A stretch of DNA of 43,939 bases from an uncultured Bdellovibrio sp. Its GTDB lineage: Bacteria > Bdellovibrionota > Bdellovibrionia > Bdellovibrionales > Bdellovibrionaceae. Made by a program: the position numbers and the translations under genes. Below the pieces are notes generated by a model that saw only the letters and a program-made list of their open reading frames with translations, searched no databases and was not told the DNA's origin. The DNA lies in the NCBI RefSeq assembly GCF_946478835.1, contig NZ_CAMLDV010000009.1, positions 1-43,939 of the forward strand. Reading direction: 5' to 3'. How positions within the stretch are numbered: position 1 is the stretch's first letter; every line of letters begins with the position of its first letter. Below, one piece after another: positions 1 through 6,722 of the stretch.

Positions 1-809
1 GTGTAAGTCACAGAGATCAAGTTTTCGATACCTTTGGTTTCTTGCACCTGACCGCCGATTTTCTCAGTGATCATGGCTGTGCTTAAACCTTTGCGCACGC
101 TGTAGATCGCAGCCGAGGCGCCTGCTGGGCCGCCACCAACAACAAGCACTTCAAAGTGACCAAGGTTTTTATTTACAGGCTCAGCCGGAGCTGCTGTCTC
201 ATCCACACCGAATGTGGTTTCAAGTTTTGCTAATAAATCTAAAAGTGAAATACGACCTGAGTGAAACATTTTGGCATTGGCTACCAAAGAGGGAACACCT
301 TGGATACCAAGAGCTTTCACGTCGTCTTGCACATAACCGCCGTCAATAATTTCATGACGAAGGCTTCCGTGAACTAAAGCAAACTGATTCAAAGCTTGCA
401 CAACATCAGGACAGTTTTCACAAGTCAGAGAAATATATGACTGCACGGTGATGTTTTTCTTTAAGCGTCGCACGCGACCGGCGATCACTTCATCAAGGAC
501 TTTTCCTTTGCCGTCTGTGTTTAAGATAGCAAGGATCAAAGAAGTAAATTCATGTCCGCCAGGAATTCCTTTAAAAATAATCCCGGTAGGATTGCCTTTA
601 TAGGCAATGTGAAACTGAGGCATAGGCGAATTGCCAGCGGCATTTTTGCTGACAACGATTTTAGAAGAAGTGCTAGCCACATCCTCAAGCATTTCGACCA
701 AATCTTTTTGATCTTCATGCGAGCTGTTTTCATAGATAAGTTCTACGGTGTTTTCAAGTTTTCCGAATACGGAAGTAAGTTGTTCTTTAATTTGGGAATC
801 GAGTGACAT
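1..809 (-). CDS. ahpF: Alkyl hydroperoxide reductase subunit F, 3' part outside window
   Basis: This is the FAD/NADH disulfide reductase that reduces AhpC in the cytoplasm. Reading down from 809, the first ~200 residues are the AhpF-specific N-terminal double-thioredoxin region. Its redox pair lies in SLTCENCPDVVQ (Cys130 and Cys133, against Cys129/Cys132 in E. coli). The Rossmann FAD-binding motif VLVVGGGPAG follows, then ETKGIENL, and the frame is open at base 1. The start is set by a strong AGGAGG (815-820) a few bases before the ATG. It lies downstream of ahpC on the same strand, separated by a long imperfect hairpin that may lower its expression relative to ahpC. Family assignment is secure; the C-terminal NADH domain cannot be seen. 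Confidence 0.95.
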   Translation of the reverse strand, partial: MSLDSQIKEQLTSVFGKLENTVELIYENSSHEDQKDLVEMLEDVASTSSKIVVSKNAAGNSPMPQFHIAYKGNPTGIIFKGIPGGHEFTSLILAILNTDGKGKVLDEVIAGRVRRLKKNITVQSYISLTCENCPDVVQALNQFALVHGSLRHEIIDGGYVQDDVKALGIQGVPSLVANAKMFHSGRISLLDLLAKLETTFGVDETAAPAEPVNKNLGHFEVLVVGGGPAGASAAIYSVRKGLSTAMITEKIGGQVQETKGIENLISVTY

Positions 810-828
810 AACAGCCTCCTGTTCGGCA

Positions 829-943
829 GGTGAAAAAGACCCATCCGACTGCGTTGTCGGGCCTTATCCTTCACTCCGACGTACATGGAGTACGCCTGCG
901 TTGCGGATAAGACCCTCCGCCTTGCGGCTGGATCTTTTTGACC
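829..943 (-). repeat. Long imperfect inverted repeat between ahpC and ahpF
   Basis: The 157-bp ahpC-ahpF gap is nearly filled by a hairpin. The outer arms are 829-843 and 929-943 (GGTGAAAAAGACCC against GGATCTTTTTGACC). The middle arms are CTTATCC 863-869 and GGATAAG 905-911. The centre is the perfect stem CGTAC-ATGGA-GTACG at 880-894. The element is GC-richer than the neighbouring non-coding DNA and looks like a dispersed extragenic palindromic element. In the ahpC-ahpF transcript it could stabilise the ahpC 3' end or attenuate read-through. Its structure is seen; its role is inferred. Confidence 0.7.
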
Positions 944-966
944 AGCCTCAAATATCGGCCCGTGGA

Positions 967-1533
967 TTAGATTTTACCAACAAGGTCCAAACCTGGTTTC
1001 AAAGTTGCTTTGCCTGGAGTCCATTTAGCAGGGCAAACTTCGCCTGGGTTTGCAGCGATGTATTGTGCTGCTTGAGTTTTGCGGTACAACTCATCAGCGT
1101 TACGGCCGATACCGTTGTCTTGAACTTCAGCCAATACGATTTTACCTTCTGGGTTCACCAAGAAAGTACCGCGGTAAGCAAGACCTTCTTCTTCAATGTG
1201 CACGCCGAATGCGCGAGTCAATTGGAATGTAGGGTCTGCAAGCATTGGGTACTTGATCTTTTTGATTGTGTCAGAAGCATCATGCCATGCTTTGTGAGTG
1301 AAGTGAGTATCTGTAGAAACGCCGTAAACTTCTACGCCCAATTTTTGGAAATCAGCATATTTGTCAGCCATGTCACCCAATTCAGTAGGGCAAACGAATG
1401 TGAAGTCAGCTGGGTAGAAGAAGAAGATCGCCCATTTACCTTTAAGGTCGTTCTGAGTCACAGTTTTGAAATCACCGTGGTGGAAAGCTTGAACTTTAAA
1501 GTCAGGCACTTTCGTGTTGATAAGAGTTTGCAT
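967..1533 (-). CDS. ahpC: Alkyl hydroperoxide reductase subunit C (typical 2-Cys peroxiredoxin)
   Basis: This cytoplasmic peroxidase reduces H2O2 and organic peroxides and is recycled by AhpF. The protein is 188 aa, the normal AhpC length. The peroxidatic Cys48 lies in FTFVCPTE and the resolving Cys167 in GEVCPAKW, both canonical. The GGxG-type segment and the C-terminal tail of the sensitive, bacterial AhpC class are present. AAGGAG precedes the ATG. The 5' leader carries a small hairpin (ACTCCG 1555-1560 with CGGAGT 1568-1573). A candidate -10 TATAAT reads on the minus strand at 1675-1670, with the OxyR site at 1687-1701 over the -35 region, as expected for an OxyR-activated promoter. The next gene on this strand is ahpF. 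Confidence 0.97.
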   Translation of the reverse strand: MQTLINTKVPDFKVQAFHHGDFKTVTQNDLKGKWAIFFFYPADFTFVCPTELGDMADKYADFQKLGVEVYGVSTDTHFTHKAWHDASDTIKKIKYPMLADPTFQLTRAFGVHIEEEGLAYRGTFLVNPEGKIVLAEVQDNGIGRNADELYRKTQAAQYIAANPGEVCPAKWTPGKATLKPGLDLVGKI

Positions 1534-1686
1534 GTTTTCTCCTTAGATGGTTGCACTCCGATTTCGCCGGAGTCGTGGTTAAAAAAAGTGAGGGCCTCTA
1601 GTAGCCTTCGTTACCAGAGGACATCTTTCGTCTTTCATAGTAGGGGATCAACCTTTTTTAATGAAATCGATTATAAATATGGATTG

Positions 1687-1701
1687 ATAGATTTTGTCTA
1701 T
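1687..1701. promoter_or_regulatory. OxyR-type binding site between ahpC and oxyR
   Basis: The sequence ATAG-N7-CTAT lies in the divergent ahpC/oxyR region and matches the OxyR half-operator ATAGnTnnnAnCTAT at all but one defined position. It sits over the -35 region of the predicted ahpC promoter and about 33 bp before the oxyR start, so it could activate ahpC and autoregulate oxyR. A further imperfect dyad, TTAAG-N9-CTTAA (1701-1719), is the candidate for the second half of an extended site. The match is seen; binding is inferred from the family. Confidence 0.7.
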
Positions 1702-1733
1702 TAAGATAAAATTGCTTAAGACAGGAGCATTTT

Positions 1734-2696
1734 ATGGTCCCAAAAGTGAACTTTTCTTTGACGCAGCTCGAATATGTCATGGCAGTCCATAAATATGGGC
1801 ATTTCGCCAAGGCGGCAGAGGCTTGTTTTGTGACGCAACCGACTTTAAGCATGCAAATTCAGAAGTTGGAAGAGGACTTAGGTGTGGTGATTTTTGACCG
1901 CTCTAAAAAGCCAATCCTTCTGACACACATGGGAAAAAAGTTGATATCTCAAATGCAGACGGTCCTTTTTGAGGCCAGAAAAATTGAGAATCTGATCCAG
2001 CAAGAGAAAAAAGGCGCGAAACAAGGCTCGCTCGTTGTCGGAGTGATCCCGACAGTGGCGCCGTATTTGTTGCCGCGTCTTCTTCCGATGTGTGAAGAGC
2101 TTTTTCCTGAAGTAGAACTCAACATCAAAGAGTTGCAAACAGATCAAATTTTAAAAGCTCTGGATGACGATGAAATCGATGTCGGGATTTTGGCGACTCC
2201 AACGCAAGTCGCGAAGATGTTTGAATTTCCTCTTTATTACGAACCTTTCTATGTCTTGTGCGAAAAAAATCATGAATATGCACAATCTAAAAAGGTGAAA
2301 TATCAAAGTCTTCGTATGGAAGACGTGTGGCTCTTAGAAGAAGGTCACTGCTTGAGAAATCAAGTCTTGGACCTTTGTTCAATTAAGAAAAATAAAAGCG
2401 GCGTTCATCGTAAATACAAATTTGAAAGCGGAAGCTTAGAAACACTCAAGAATCTCGTAGATCTCTACGGGGGGTACACTTTGCTTCCACATCTTGCCAC
2501 GGAACAAATCGGGGAGCATAGTCAGATCGTGCAATTTGAGCGCCCGATTCCCGCACGGGAAATCGGTTTGGTCTATCGCCGCGAACACTACAAAAGCGAG
2601 TTGATCGAAAGCCTAGGGGAAGCAATTCTAAAATCAATCCCCGAGGAACTGCGCAAGATTCGCCCAAAAGATTTGGATGTATTGCCGATCGCTTAA
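1734..2696 (+). CDS. oxyR: Hydrogen peroxide-sensing LysR-type regulator OxyR
   Basis: The 320-aa LysR-family protein has an N-terminal winged HTH (FAKAAEACFVTQPTLSMQI, about residues 24-42) and a substrate-binding-like sensor domain. The redox pair that defines OxyR is present: Cys206 in EEGHCLRNQ and Cys215, the same spacing as Cys199/Cys208 of E. coli. The protein also carries the GGYTLLPHLA segment common in OxyR. It is divergent from ahpC with an OxyR-type site between, which supports the assignment over CysB-like or generic LysR proteins. The ATG follows CAGGAGCATTTT. It is 10-15 residues longer than the E. coli protein, with the additions at both ends. Confidence 0.95.
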   Translation: MVPKVNFSLTQLEYVMAVHKYGHFAKAAEACFVTQPTLSMQIQKLEEDLGVVIFDRSKKPILLTHMGKKLISQMQTVLFEARKIENLIQQEKKGAKQGSLVVGVIPTVAPYLLPRLLPMCEELFPEVELNIKELQTDQILKALDDDEIDVGILATPTQVAKMFEFPLYYEPFYVLCEKNHEYAQSKKVKYQSLRMEDVWLLEEGHCLRNQVLDLCSIKKNKSGVHRKYKFESGSLETLKNLVDLYGGYTLLPHLATEQIGEHSQIVQFERPIPAREIGLVYRREHYKSELIESLGEAILKSIPEELRKIRPKDLDVLPIA

Positions 2697-2698
2697 GA

Positions 2699-2729
2699 GG
2701 TACGCCGTACCTTTTTGAATTGCGGCGCG
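2699..2729 (+). repeat. 31-bp intergenic motif, copy 1
   Basis: The palindrome GGTACGCCGTACC (2699-2711) is followed after 10 bp by GCGGCGCG (2722-2729). The same 13+10+8 arrangement, in the same orientation, recurs at 12607-12637. This copy begins three bases after the oxyR stop codon and ends 18 bp before the chosen globin start, so it lies in the 5' leader of the globin gene or in an oxyR-globin transcript. It is probably one member of a dispersed intergenic family; function unknown. Confidence 0.75.
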
Positions 2730-2747
2730 ATAAATAAGGATTTTGAA

Positions 2748-3125
2748 ATGGAAAAACGGAAGCCGATTGAAACTAGAGAAGACATTCAGTTACTCGTGGA
2801 TAGCTTTTACACCAAAGTTCGCAAAGATACTTTGATCGGTCCGATTTTCAACGACGTTGCGAAAGTGGATTGGGATGAGCATCTTCCAAAATTATATAAT
2901 TTCTGGTCGGATTTATTATTAGGTGACGACACTTATCGCGGTCGCCCCTTTCCTCCACACATGAAACTCAATTTGCAATTCGGTCACTTTGAACGTTGGC
3001 TTCGTTTGTTCACGGAAACCGTAGATGAACATTTCATCGGTCTAAAAGCCAGTGAAGCCAAAGAGCGCGCCATGCGTATTGCGCGCAACTTTATGATCAA
3101 TTTGAGTTTGCTGGATCCGAATTAG
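2748..3125 (+). CDS. Truncated haemoglobin, group III-like
   Basis: This is a small cytoplasmic haem protein of 125 aa. It has the group III truncated-globin pattern: an N-terminal DIQLLVDSFYTKVR segment, then DWDEHLPKLYNFWSDLLLG, PFPPHMKL and FGHFERWLRLF, where the His is the likely proximal haem ligand. An upstream ATG at 2715 is possible, but it falls inside the 31-bp repeat. AAGGA at 2736-2740 with 7-nt spacing favours 2748. It lies 51 bp after oxyR on the same strand, so a role in NO or oxygen/peroxide stress is a reasonable inference from context. The family is clear; the subgroup is slightly less so. Confidence 0.85.
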   Translation: MEKRKPIETREDIQLLVDSFYTKVRKDTLIGPIFNDVAKVDWDEHLPKLYNFWSDLLLGDDTYRGRPFPPHMKLNLQFGHFERWLRLFTETVDEHFIGLKASEAKERAMRIARNFMINLSLLDPN

Positions 3126-3136
3126 CGTTTAAGTAT

Positions 3137-3886
3137 TTATCTATTTTGTAAAGCACGAATAAATTGAATTCCTAAATCCAGATGGACTCCATCCGGTGAT
3201 TTGAGGTCGTCATCATCTAACCATTCCTGATCAGCTTCGGGATGTGGACCGATCAATCCTATGTGACCTTTTCCAAATGAAGCCATGAAAGCGGCTACGT
3301 GATGTGATTTTTTATAATAGGCCCAAACATCAGCATCCGGAATTTTATCAATATTAAAATAAGGACCAGCTTGGTAATACACGTGTACTAATCTATTTTT
3401 CCAGACAACTGATTTTAGCTGTGAGTCACTGTTTTCATCTTCTTCGCTGACATTTCCAGGAATAAGGCCGAAAGCGTTTGTTTGATGACTATCGTCAGTC
3501 CATGTTCCGGCTAGGTAACCTCCGGCGCAAACGCCTAAGTAGCGACCGCCGTTAAAAACAAATTTACGAATTCTTTGAATGGATTTTGGTGACATTTCTT
3601 CAAGTGTATCTTCCATGCGGTCTGATCCGCCAGGATGAACAAATAAAGCAGCTTGATTAAAATTTTCTTCGGTTAAGTCTTCAGGCCTTACATAGCGAAC
3701 ATCGTAGCCAGCTTTACTGACAAGAACTGCTAAAGATTCTGCACAGCCATCACAAACACCGGGACCGTTGTACATTAATGCCAGTGGATGGCTTTCGTTG
3801 GCGCGAGCATACCAATTAAAAGTGACAATGGAAAAAAATATCGACAGTAAAAGCTTGTATAAGTGCATTGGTTTATTTTTAGTCAT
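3137..3886 (-). CDS. Exported BPL_N-like glutamine-amidotransferase-fold protein
   Basis: The protein is predicted to be secreted or periplasmic. It has a Lys-rich n-region, a hydrophobic stretch LLLSIFFSIVTF and an ARA cleavage site near residue 29. The mature part resembles the biotin-protein-ligase N-terminal (BPL_N) group of class I amidotransferase folds: VHPGGSDR followed by the nucleophile elbow GRYLGVCAGGYLAG (Cys120), and a late His/Glu-like region IGPHPE. No ligase domain is present, so biotin ligation is not implied and the substrate is unknown. The start is uncertain: ATGs at 3916, 3886 and 3868 all lack a clear Shine-Dalgarno. The 3868 choice still keeps the signal peptide. It is convergent with the globin gene, 11 bp apart. 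Confidence 0.7.
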   Translation of the reverse strand: MTKNKPMHLYKLLLSIFFSIVTFNWYARANESHPLALMYNGPGVCDGCAESLAVLVSKAGYDVRYVRPEDLTEENFNQAALFVHPGGSDRMEDTLEEMSPKSIQRIRKFVFNGGRYLGVCAGGYLAGTWTDDSHQTNAFGLIPGNVSEEDENSDSQLKSVVWKNRLVHVYYQAGPYFNIDKIPDADVWAYYKKSHHVAAFMASFGKGHIGLIGPHPEADQEWLDDDDLKSPDGVHLDLGIQFIRALQNR

Positions 3887-3912
3887 TGAAAAAATAAAAT
3901 GCACGGTTAGTA

Positions 3913-3935
3913 CCATGTCTCGGAATGAGACATGG
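3913..3935. repeat. Perfect 9-bp inverted repeat upstream of the BPL_N-like gene
   Basis: CCATGTCTC (3913-3921), a 5-nt loop and GAGACATGG (3927-3935) form a perfect stem, followed on the plus strand by CTTTTTT. On the plus strand it has the form of an intrinsic terminator, yet no plus-strand gene ends here. On the minus strand it lies between the small membrane gene and the amidotransferase-like gene, so an operator or a leader hairpin is as likely. Structure seen; role open. Confidence 0.5.
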
Positions 3936-3949
3936 CTTTTTTGATCTGT

Positions 3950-4336
3950 TTAAGCTCGCTGGAGATTTTTTCTAAAACCCAACTGCAAAATTCCAAAAGT
4001 AATTTCAAATATTGCAAAAACTCCGACGATCCAAGGAGCTTGAAATCCTATAAAATAATACATTTGCCATGTGAAAAATAACAGGCGGGCTATTCCGTCA
4101 TATAAACCAAAAATTTCGTTATACTGACGAAGACGCAACGTCGACCAAACGACGACGACACTTCCCATTAAGTTAGCAAACAACATATGCATAGGTTGAT
4201 ATTCTGGAAGCGTGACTAAATATCCTAATCCATGATGCAGTCATTTGAATGTCCATGGAGTTGCAAATGGGGCTGACACAATTAAGTCATAGATCGCGCT
4301 GGCTTGTACTATTTTTTTATATCTTTTTGATTCCAT
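3950..4336 (-). pseudogene. Small membrane protein gene interrupted by in-frame TGA
   Basis: Translation from ATG at 4336 gives MESKRYKKIVQASAIYDLIV...TPWTFK, then TGA at 4243-4241, then LHHGLGYLVTLPEYQPMHM and on to the stop at 3950, all in one frame. Ignoring the TGA, the product is a 128-aa protein with about three hydrophobic helices (FANLMGSVVVVWSTLRL, ARLLFFTWQMYYFIGF, WIVGVFAIFEITFGIL). The two sides read as one continuous protein. A single TGG-to-TGA change would explain the break. An 80-aa fragment could start at the ATG at 4192, but no good ribosome site precedes it. It may be a recent pseudogene, a sequencing error or a read-through gene. It is divergent from the merR-type gene. 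Family function unknown. Confidence 0.6.
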
Positions 4337-4385
4337 ACTCTTACTGTAAACCTTAATGTATACTTTAGACTCAAGAGGAAAAAAG

Positions 4386-4757
4386 ATGAAAATTGGCGAA
4401 TTAGCAAAAAAAGTCGGATTGTCTGTCTCTAAAGTGCGCTATTATGAAACACTTGGAATCATTCGAGCTAAAAGAGGCGACTCTAATTACCGTGATTTCC
4501 CTCCTGAATCCGAAGGACTTCTTCTTTTGGTGTTACAGGCGAAAGATTTAGGATTCACCCTTAAAGAAATTCAATCTTTAGCAAGGGCTTTACAGCAGGG
4601 AGCTTTGACAAAAGATAAGATCCGTTCTGAGCTGAACAAAAAACTTGATGCATTAGATGAAAGAATCGCCTTAATAAAAAGGTTTCAAAAAAATGTTCGC
4701 GAAATTCTGCAGTCAACGTGTCCGTTTGGTGTTAACCAGGCCTCTGGTAAAAACTAA
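4386..4757 (+). CDS. MerR-family transcriptional regulator
   Basis: The 123-aa protein opens with the MerR winged-helix signature MKIGELAKKVGLSVSKVRYYE and continues GIIRAKRGDSNYRDF. A coiled-coil dimerisation helix follows (KLDALDERIALIKRFQKNVREIL), then a short tail with one Cys (STCPFG). The single Cys makes a classical metal site like those of MerR, CueR or ZntR unlikely, so the signal is unknown. The start at 4386 follows AGAGGAAAAAAG. An upstream in-frame ATG at 4356 falls in what looks like a MerR-type promoter dyad (CCTTAA and CTTTAG around 4351-4369, weak). It is divergent from the interrupted membrane gene, its most obvious candidate target. Confidence 0.88.
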   Translation: MKIGELAKKVGLSVSKVRYYETLGIIRAKRGDSNYRDFPPESEGLLLLVLQAKDLGFTLKEIQSLARALQQGALTKDKIRSELNKKLDALDERIALIKRFQKNVREILQSTCPFGVNQASGKN

Positions 4758-4782
4758 GTAGAGTGGGAAGTGTCACGTAAAG

Positions 4783-4804
4783 AGAGCCTCGATCAAGAGG
4801 CTCT
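4783..4804. terminator. Hairpin between convergent genes
   Basis: AGAGCCTC-GATCAA-GAGGCTCT forms a perfect 8-bp stem between the 3' ends of the merR-type gene and the exported-protein gene. No clear U-tract follows on either strand, so it is a weaker terminator candidate than the others here. Confidence 0.45.
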
Positions 4805-4833
4805 GCTAAAGGTCTTCAATGAAGTCAACTCAG

Positions 4834-5445
4834 TTAGTACTGCACTTCGAAACCTTCATTGCCATCGCGGTCAACAGTTGAAATCACTCTGAAGTTCGCA
4901 TTCGGATTTGTAGTAACCACGGGATCCAAAGTCACACCGTCGACCACTACAACAATTTTATACTGTCTTGCTAATGAAAGTGCTTTTTGTGAGTTGGCGG
5001 GGACAACAATGCTTTGTACCGTCTGACCATTAGATTGAAATGTGAACTGTGTTTCTTCGGATAAAGTATTGTTTATATTTAGAGCGCCCACAGTAGAGCC
5101 ATCGCGTTGCTCGAGAGTGAACTGCTGTTGTCTTGTCCCTGCGTGGATAACCGCATCGTAATCGGCAGATCTGTCGGTCTCGATGGCAACGCTTTGTGAT
5201 ACATACGTGTTACCGCGGATAATAGTGGTTGCCGACACGGTTAACATTGGATCGTCTTGAGTAATAGAGAATTGATCCGGCAGCATACCGAAACATTTAG
5301 AGATGATCACATCCCCCTGGTAGATCGCAAATTTGACTATATGCTGAGTGTTGTTATCGATGCGCATTGATGCGTGACCCATCGCTGGTAAAGCAAGAAG
5401 TGCGAAAGCTAAAGTTTGAACGATTTTTTTAGTAAGTGATTTCAT
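4834..5445 (-). CDS. Exported protein of unknown function
   Basis: The 203-aa protein begins with a classical signal peptide, cleaved near residue 25 (n-region KSLTKK, core LAFALLALPAMG, site HA/S). The mature part is rich in Thr, Gln, Asn and Val with alternating hydrophobic residues (QTVQSIVVPANSQKALSLA, YKIVVVVDGVTLDP). That suggests an all-beta fold, but I recognise no family. It has a single Cys (SKCFGML). AAAGGAAA precedes the ATG. It is convergent with the merR-type gene. I cannot assign a function. Confidence 0.8.
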   Translation of the reverse strand: MKSLTKKIVQTLAFALLALPAMGHASMRIDNNTQHIVKFAIYQGDVIISKCFGMLPDQFSITQDDPMLTVSATTIIRGNTYVSQSVAIETDRSADYDAVIHAGTRQQQFTLEQRDGSTVGALNINNTLSEETQFTFQSNGQTVQSIVVPANSQKALSLARQYKIVVVVDGVTLDPVVTTNPNANFRVISTVDRDGNEGFEVQY

Positions 5446-5548
5446 TTGTTTTCCTTTTCAAAGGATTGTTAATGCCTTCCTCTAAAAGCAATGGCGATAC
5501 CAACTTTTTAGGACCGCAGCTGCAATATAGAGCCTTTGAAAAGGGGGC

Positions 5549-5606
5549 TGCCGGGAACCCGGCAAGGGGAACTGTTGCGTTTTCGGTGTCTGCCGGGAGC
5601 CCGGCA
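5549..5606. repeat. Two near-identical GC-rich palindromes, 42 bp apart
   Basis: TGCCGGGAACCCGGCA (5549-5564) and TGCCGGGAGCCCGGCA (5591-5606) differ at one central base and start exactly 42 bp apart, about four helical turns. They follow the stop of the 30-codon ORF on the minus strand. There, the first-transcribed copy can be extended by GGTG/CACC arms, and the second is followed by CCCCCTTTTC. They may be tandem terminators for the small ORF or a paired operator. The 5446-6026 interval otherwise holds only the small ORF and two AT-rich hairpins. Confidence 0.65.
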
Positions 5607-5618
5607 GGTCACCGTTGG

Positions 5619-5711
5619 TTATGTTGTTTCAGTTATCACCGCAATAAGCGCCATAAATCCAATAACAACAATGAACTTATGGAGCAGATTACGCCACCCC
5701 GTGAGTGTCAT
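5619..5711 (-). CDS. 30-aa single-span membrane peptide
   Basis: This short ORF has a strong Shine-Dalgarno, AGGAGG at 5723-5718, six bases before the ATG, and ends with TAA. The peptide starts MTLTGWRNLLHKF and continues as a hydrophobic helix (IVVIGFMALIAVI) with a short polar tail ETT. It looks like a small inner-membrane peptide with a cytoplasmic N-terminus. Two strong palindromes follow its stop, which fits an independent transcription unit. I know of no family for it. The optimal ribosome site and single clean transmembrane helix are the evidence; expression is inferred. Confidence 0.6.
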   Translation of the reverse strand: MTLTGWRNLLHKFIVVIGFMALIAVITETT

Positions 5712-5828
5712 AAGTTGCCTCCTCATTCGAGTTATTGTCGTAGACTGTGATATTTTTAAGATAAGATTTATGCCTCAGATGGCGGCGGAATATTCATTCT
5801 GGAATTACAAAAACCCATAAGCTCCTCT

Positions 5829-5867
5829 CATTTAATGACCCGTTAAATGAAAGCGTTTATACGCTTT
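5829..5867. other. Two adjacent AT-rich hairpins
   Basis: CATTTAA-N7-TTAAATG (5829-5849) is followed directly by AAAGCG-TTTATA-CGCTTT (5850-5867) and a T-rich stretch. They lie upstream of the hydrolase gene. On the plus strand the second looks like a weak terminator, although no plus-strand gene precedes it. Possibly leader structure. Confidence 0.4.
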
Positions 5868-6026
5868 TATATTTTCTAATAAAAAACTGGGATGCACCTG
5901 AAATTTGTCAAGGCGGCGTCTAAAAATTTTTTGGAAGGAAATTTTTTTGTAAAATCACAAAGGTTTAGGAAATATCTCCGTCTAATTCGAAAGCAAATCT
6001 ATCATAAAGGGGCGGGAGGTTCAGTT

Positions 6027-6614
6027 ATGAAAATCACCGTCACCTTTACGTCGCAAGGACGCATGCTTGAAGGACTTCTTTTTTTACCAGAAAGCAGTCA
6101 AGGTGTCGTTCCTGGCCTTTTGTTTGAAGGCTCCATGACAGGCGCAACCAACCAAATTGCAGAGTTGATAGCACGCGAAGTTGCCCTGCAGGGATTTGTA
6201 TGTCTCGTGATGGATCACAGTTTTTACGGTGACGATGAGGGTGCTGCTCAGCCATGGGAGTCTCCTTCCAAGCGATTAGAGGATATCAAGGCAGCCTTGC
6301 GGTTTTTGATTGAACATGCGGCGGTAGACAGCGAAAAAATCGTCGGCGTTGGCGTCAGTGTCGGCGCAGAATACATGGCTCAAGTTTGCAGGGAAACGAA
6401 TTACTGCAAAGGTCTGATCATGTTGCAAGGACCGTTTGATGATTCTCAAAATTTCACAAGAGATTTAGAAATTCCATCTATAGTTATCGATGAAACCCAT
6501 TTGGATTCTGCCGTGGACGAAGTCGTCCTTTGGACCAGAACCTTGTTTAACGGCAGTCTGCCTGAACAAAAAAACGAGCCGCAAAATATTGATTGGAGCC
6601 GTTCAGATAAATAA
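6027..6614 (+). CDS. Alpha/beta hydrolase, dienelactone-hydrolase-like
   Basis: The protein is 195 aa from the ATG at 6027, which follows GGGAGG with good spacing. The open frame runs 45 codons further upstream, but that part is basic, AT-rich and lacks a ribosome site. The fold is recognisable from LLFEGSMTGATNQIAELIAREVALQGF (oxyanion and first helix), DHSFYGDDEG, and the nucleophile elbow VGVGVSVGAEYM with Ser111. The C-terminal region with the usual Asp and His is short (IVIDETHLD), so the third catalytic residue is unclear. The enzyme is cytoplasmic and its substrate unknown. It lies 108 bp before cfa on the same strand. Confidence 0.75.
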   Translation: MKITVTFTSQGRMLEGLLFLPESSQGVVPGLLFEGSMTGATNQIAELIAREVALQGFVCLVMDHSFYGDDEGAAQPWESPSKRLEDIKAALRFLIEHAAVDSEKIVGVGVSVGAEYMAQVCRETNYCKGLIMLQGPFDDSQNFTRDLEIPSIVIDETHLDSAVDEVVLWTRTLFNGSLPEQKNEPQNIDWSRSDK

Positions 6615-6722
6615 AATGACTTTGTCGCTGGAGATTTTGCGACTTCACAGATTACCTCAATGAAAATTGAATAACCACGCGGCCTAGAAAAAATAGGGTT
6701 CTAAACTGCAAAGGAAGAACCC

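Noticed and set aside
748..1704. 318-codon open frame on the plus strand over ahpC
   Set aside because: It is antisense to ahpC, Cys/Ser/Phe-rich in the way reverse-strand shadows are, has no ribosome site, and matches no family.
5436..5820. Two plus-strand frames of 104 and 94 codons in the gap before the hydrolase
   Set aside because: No Shine-Dalgarno, run through the two palindromes, and overlap the better-supported 30-codon minus-strand gene.
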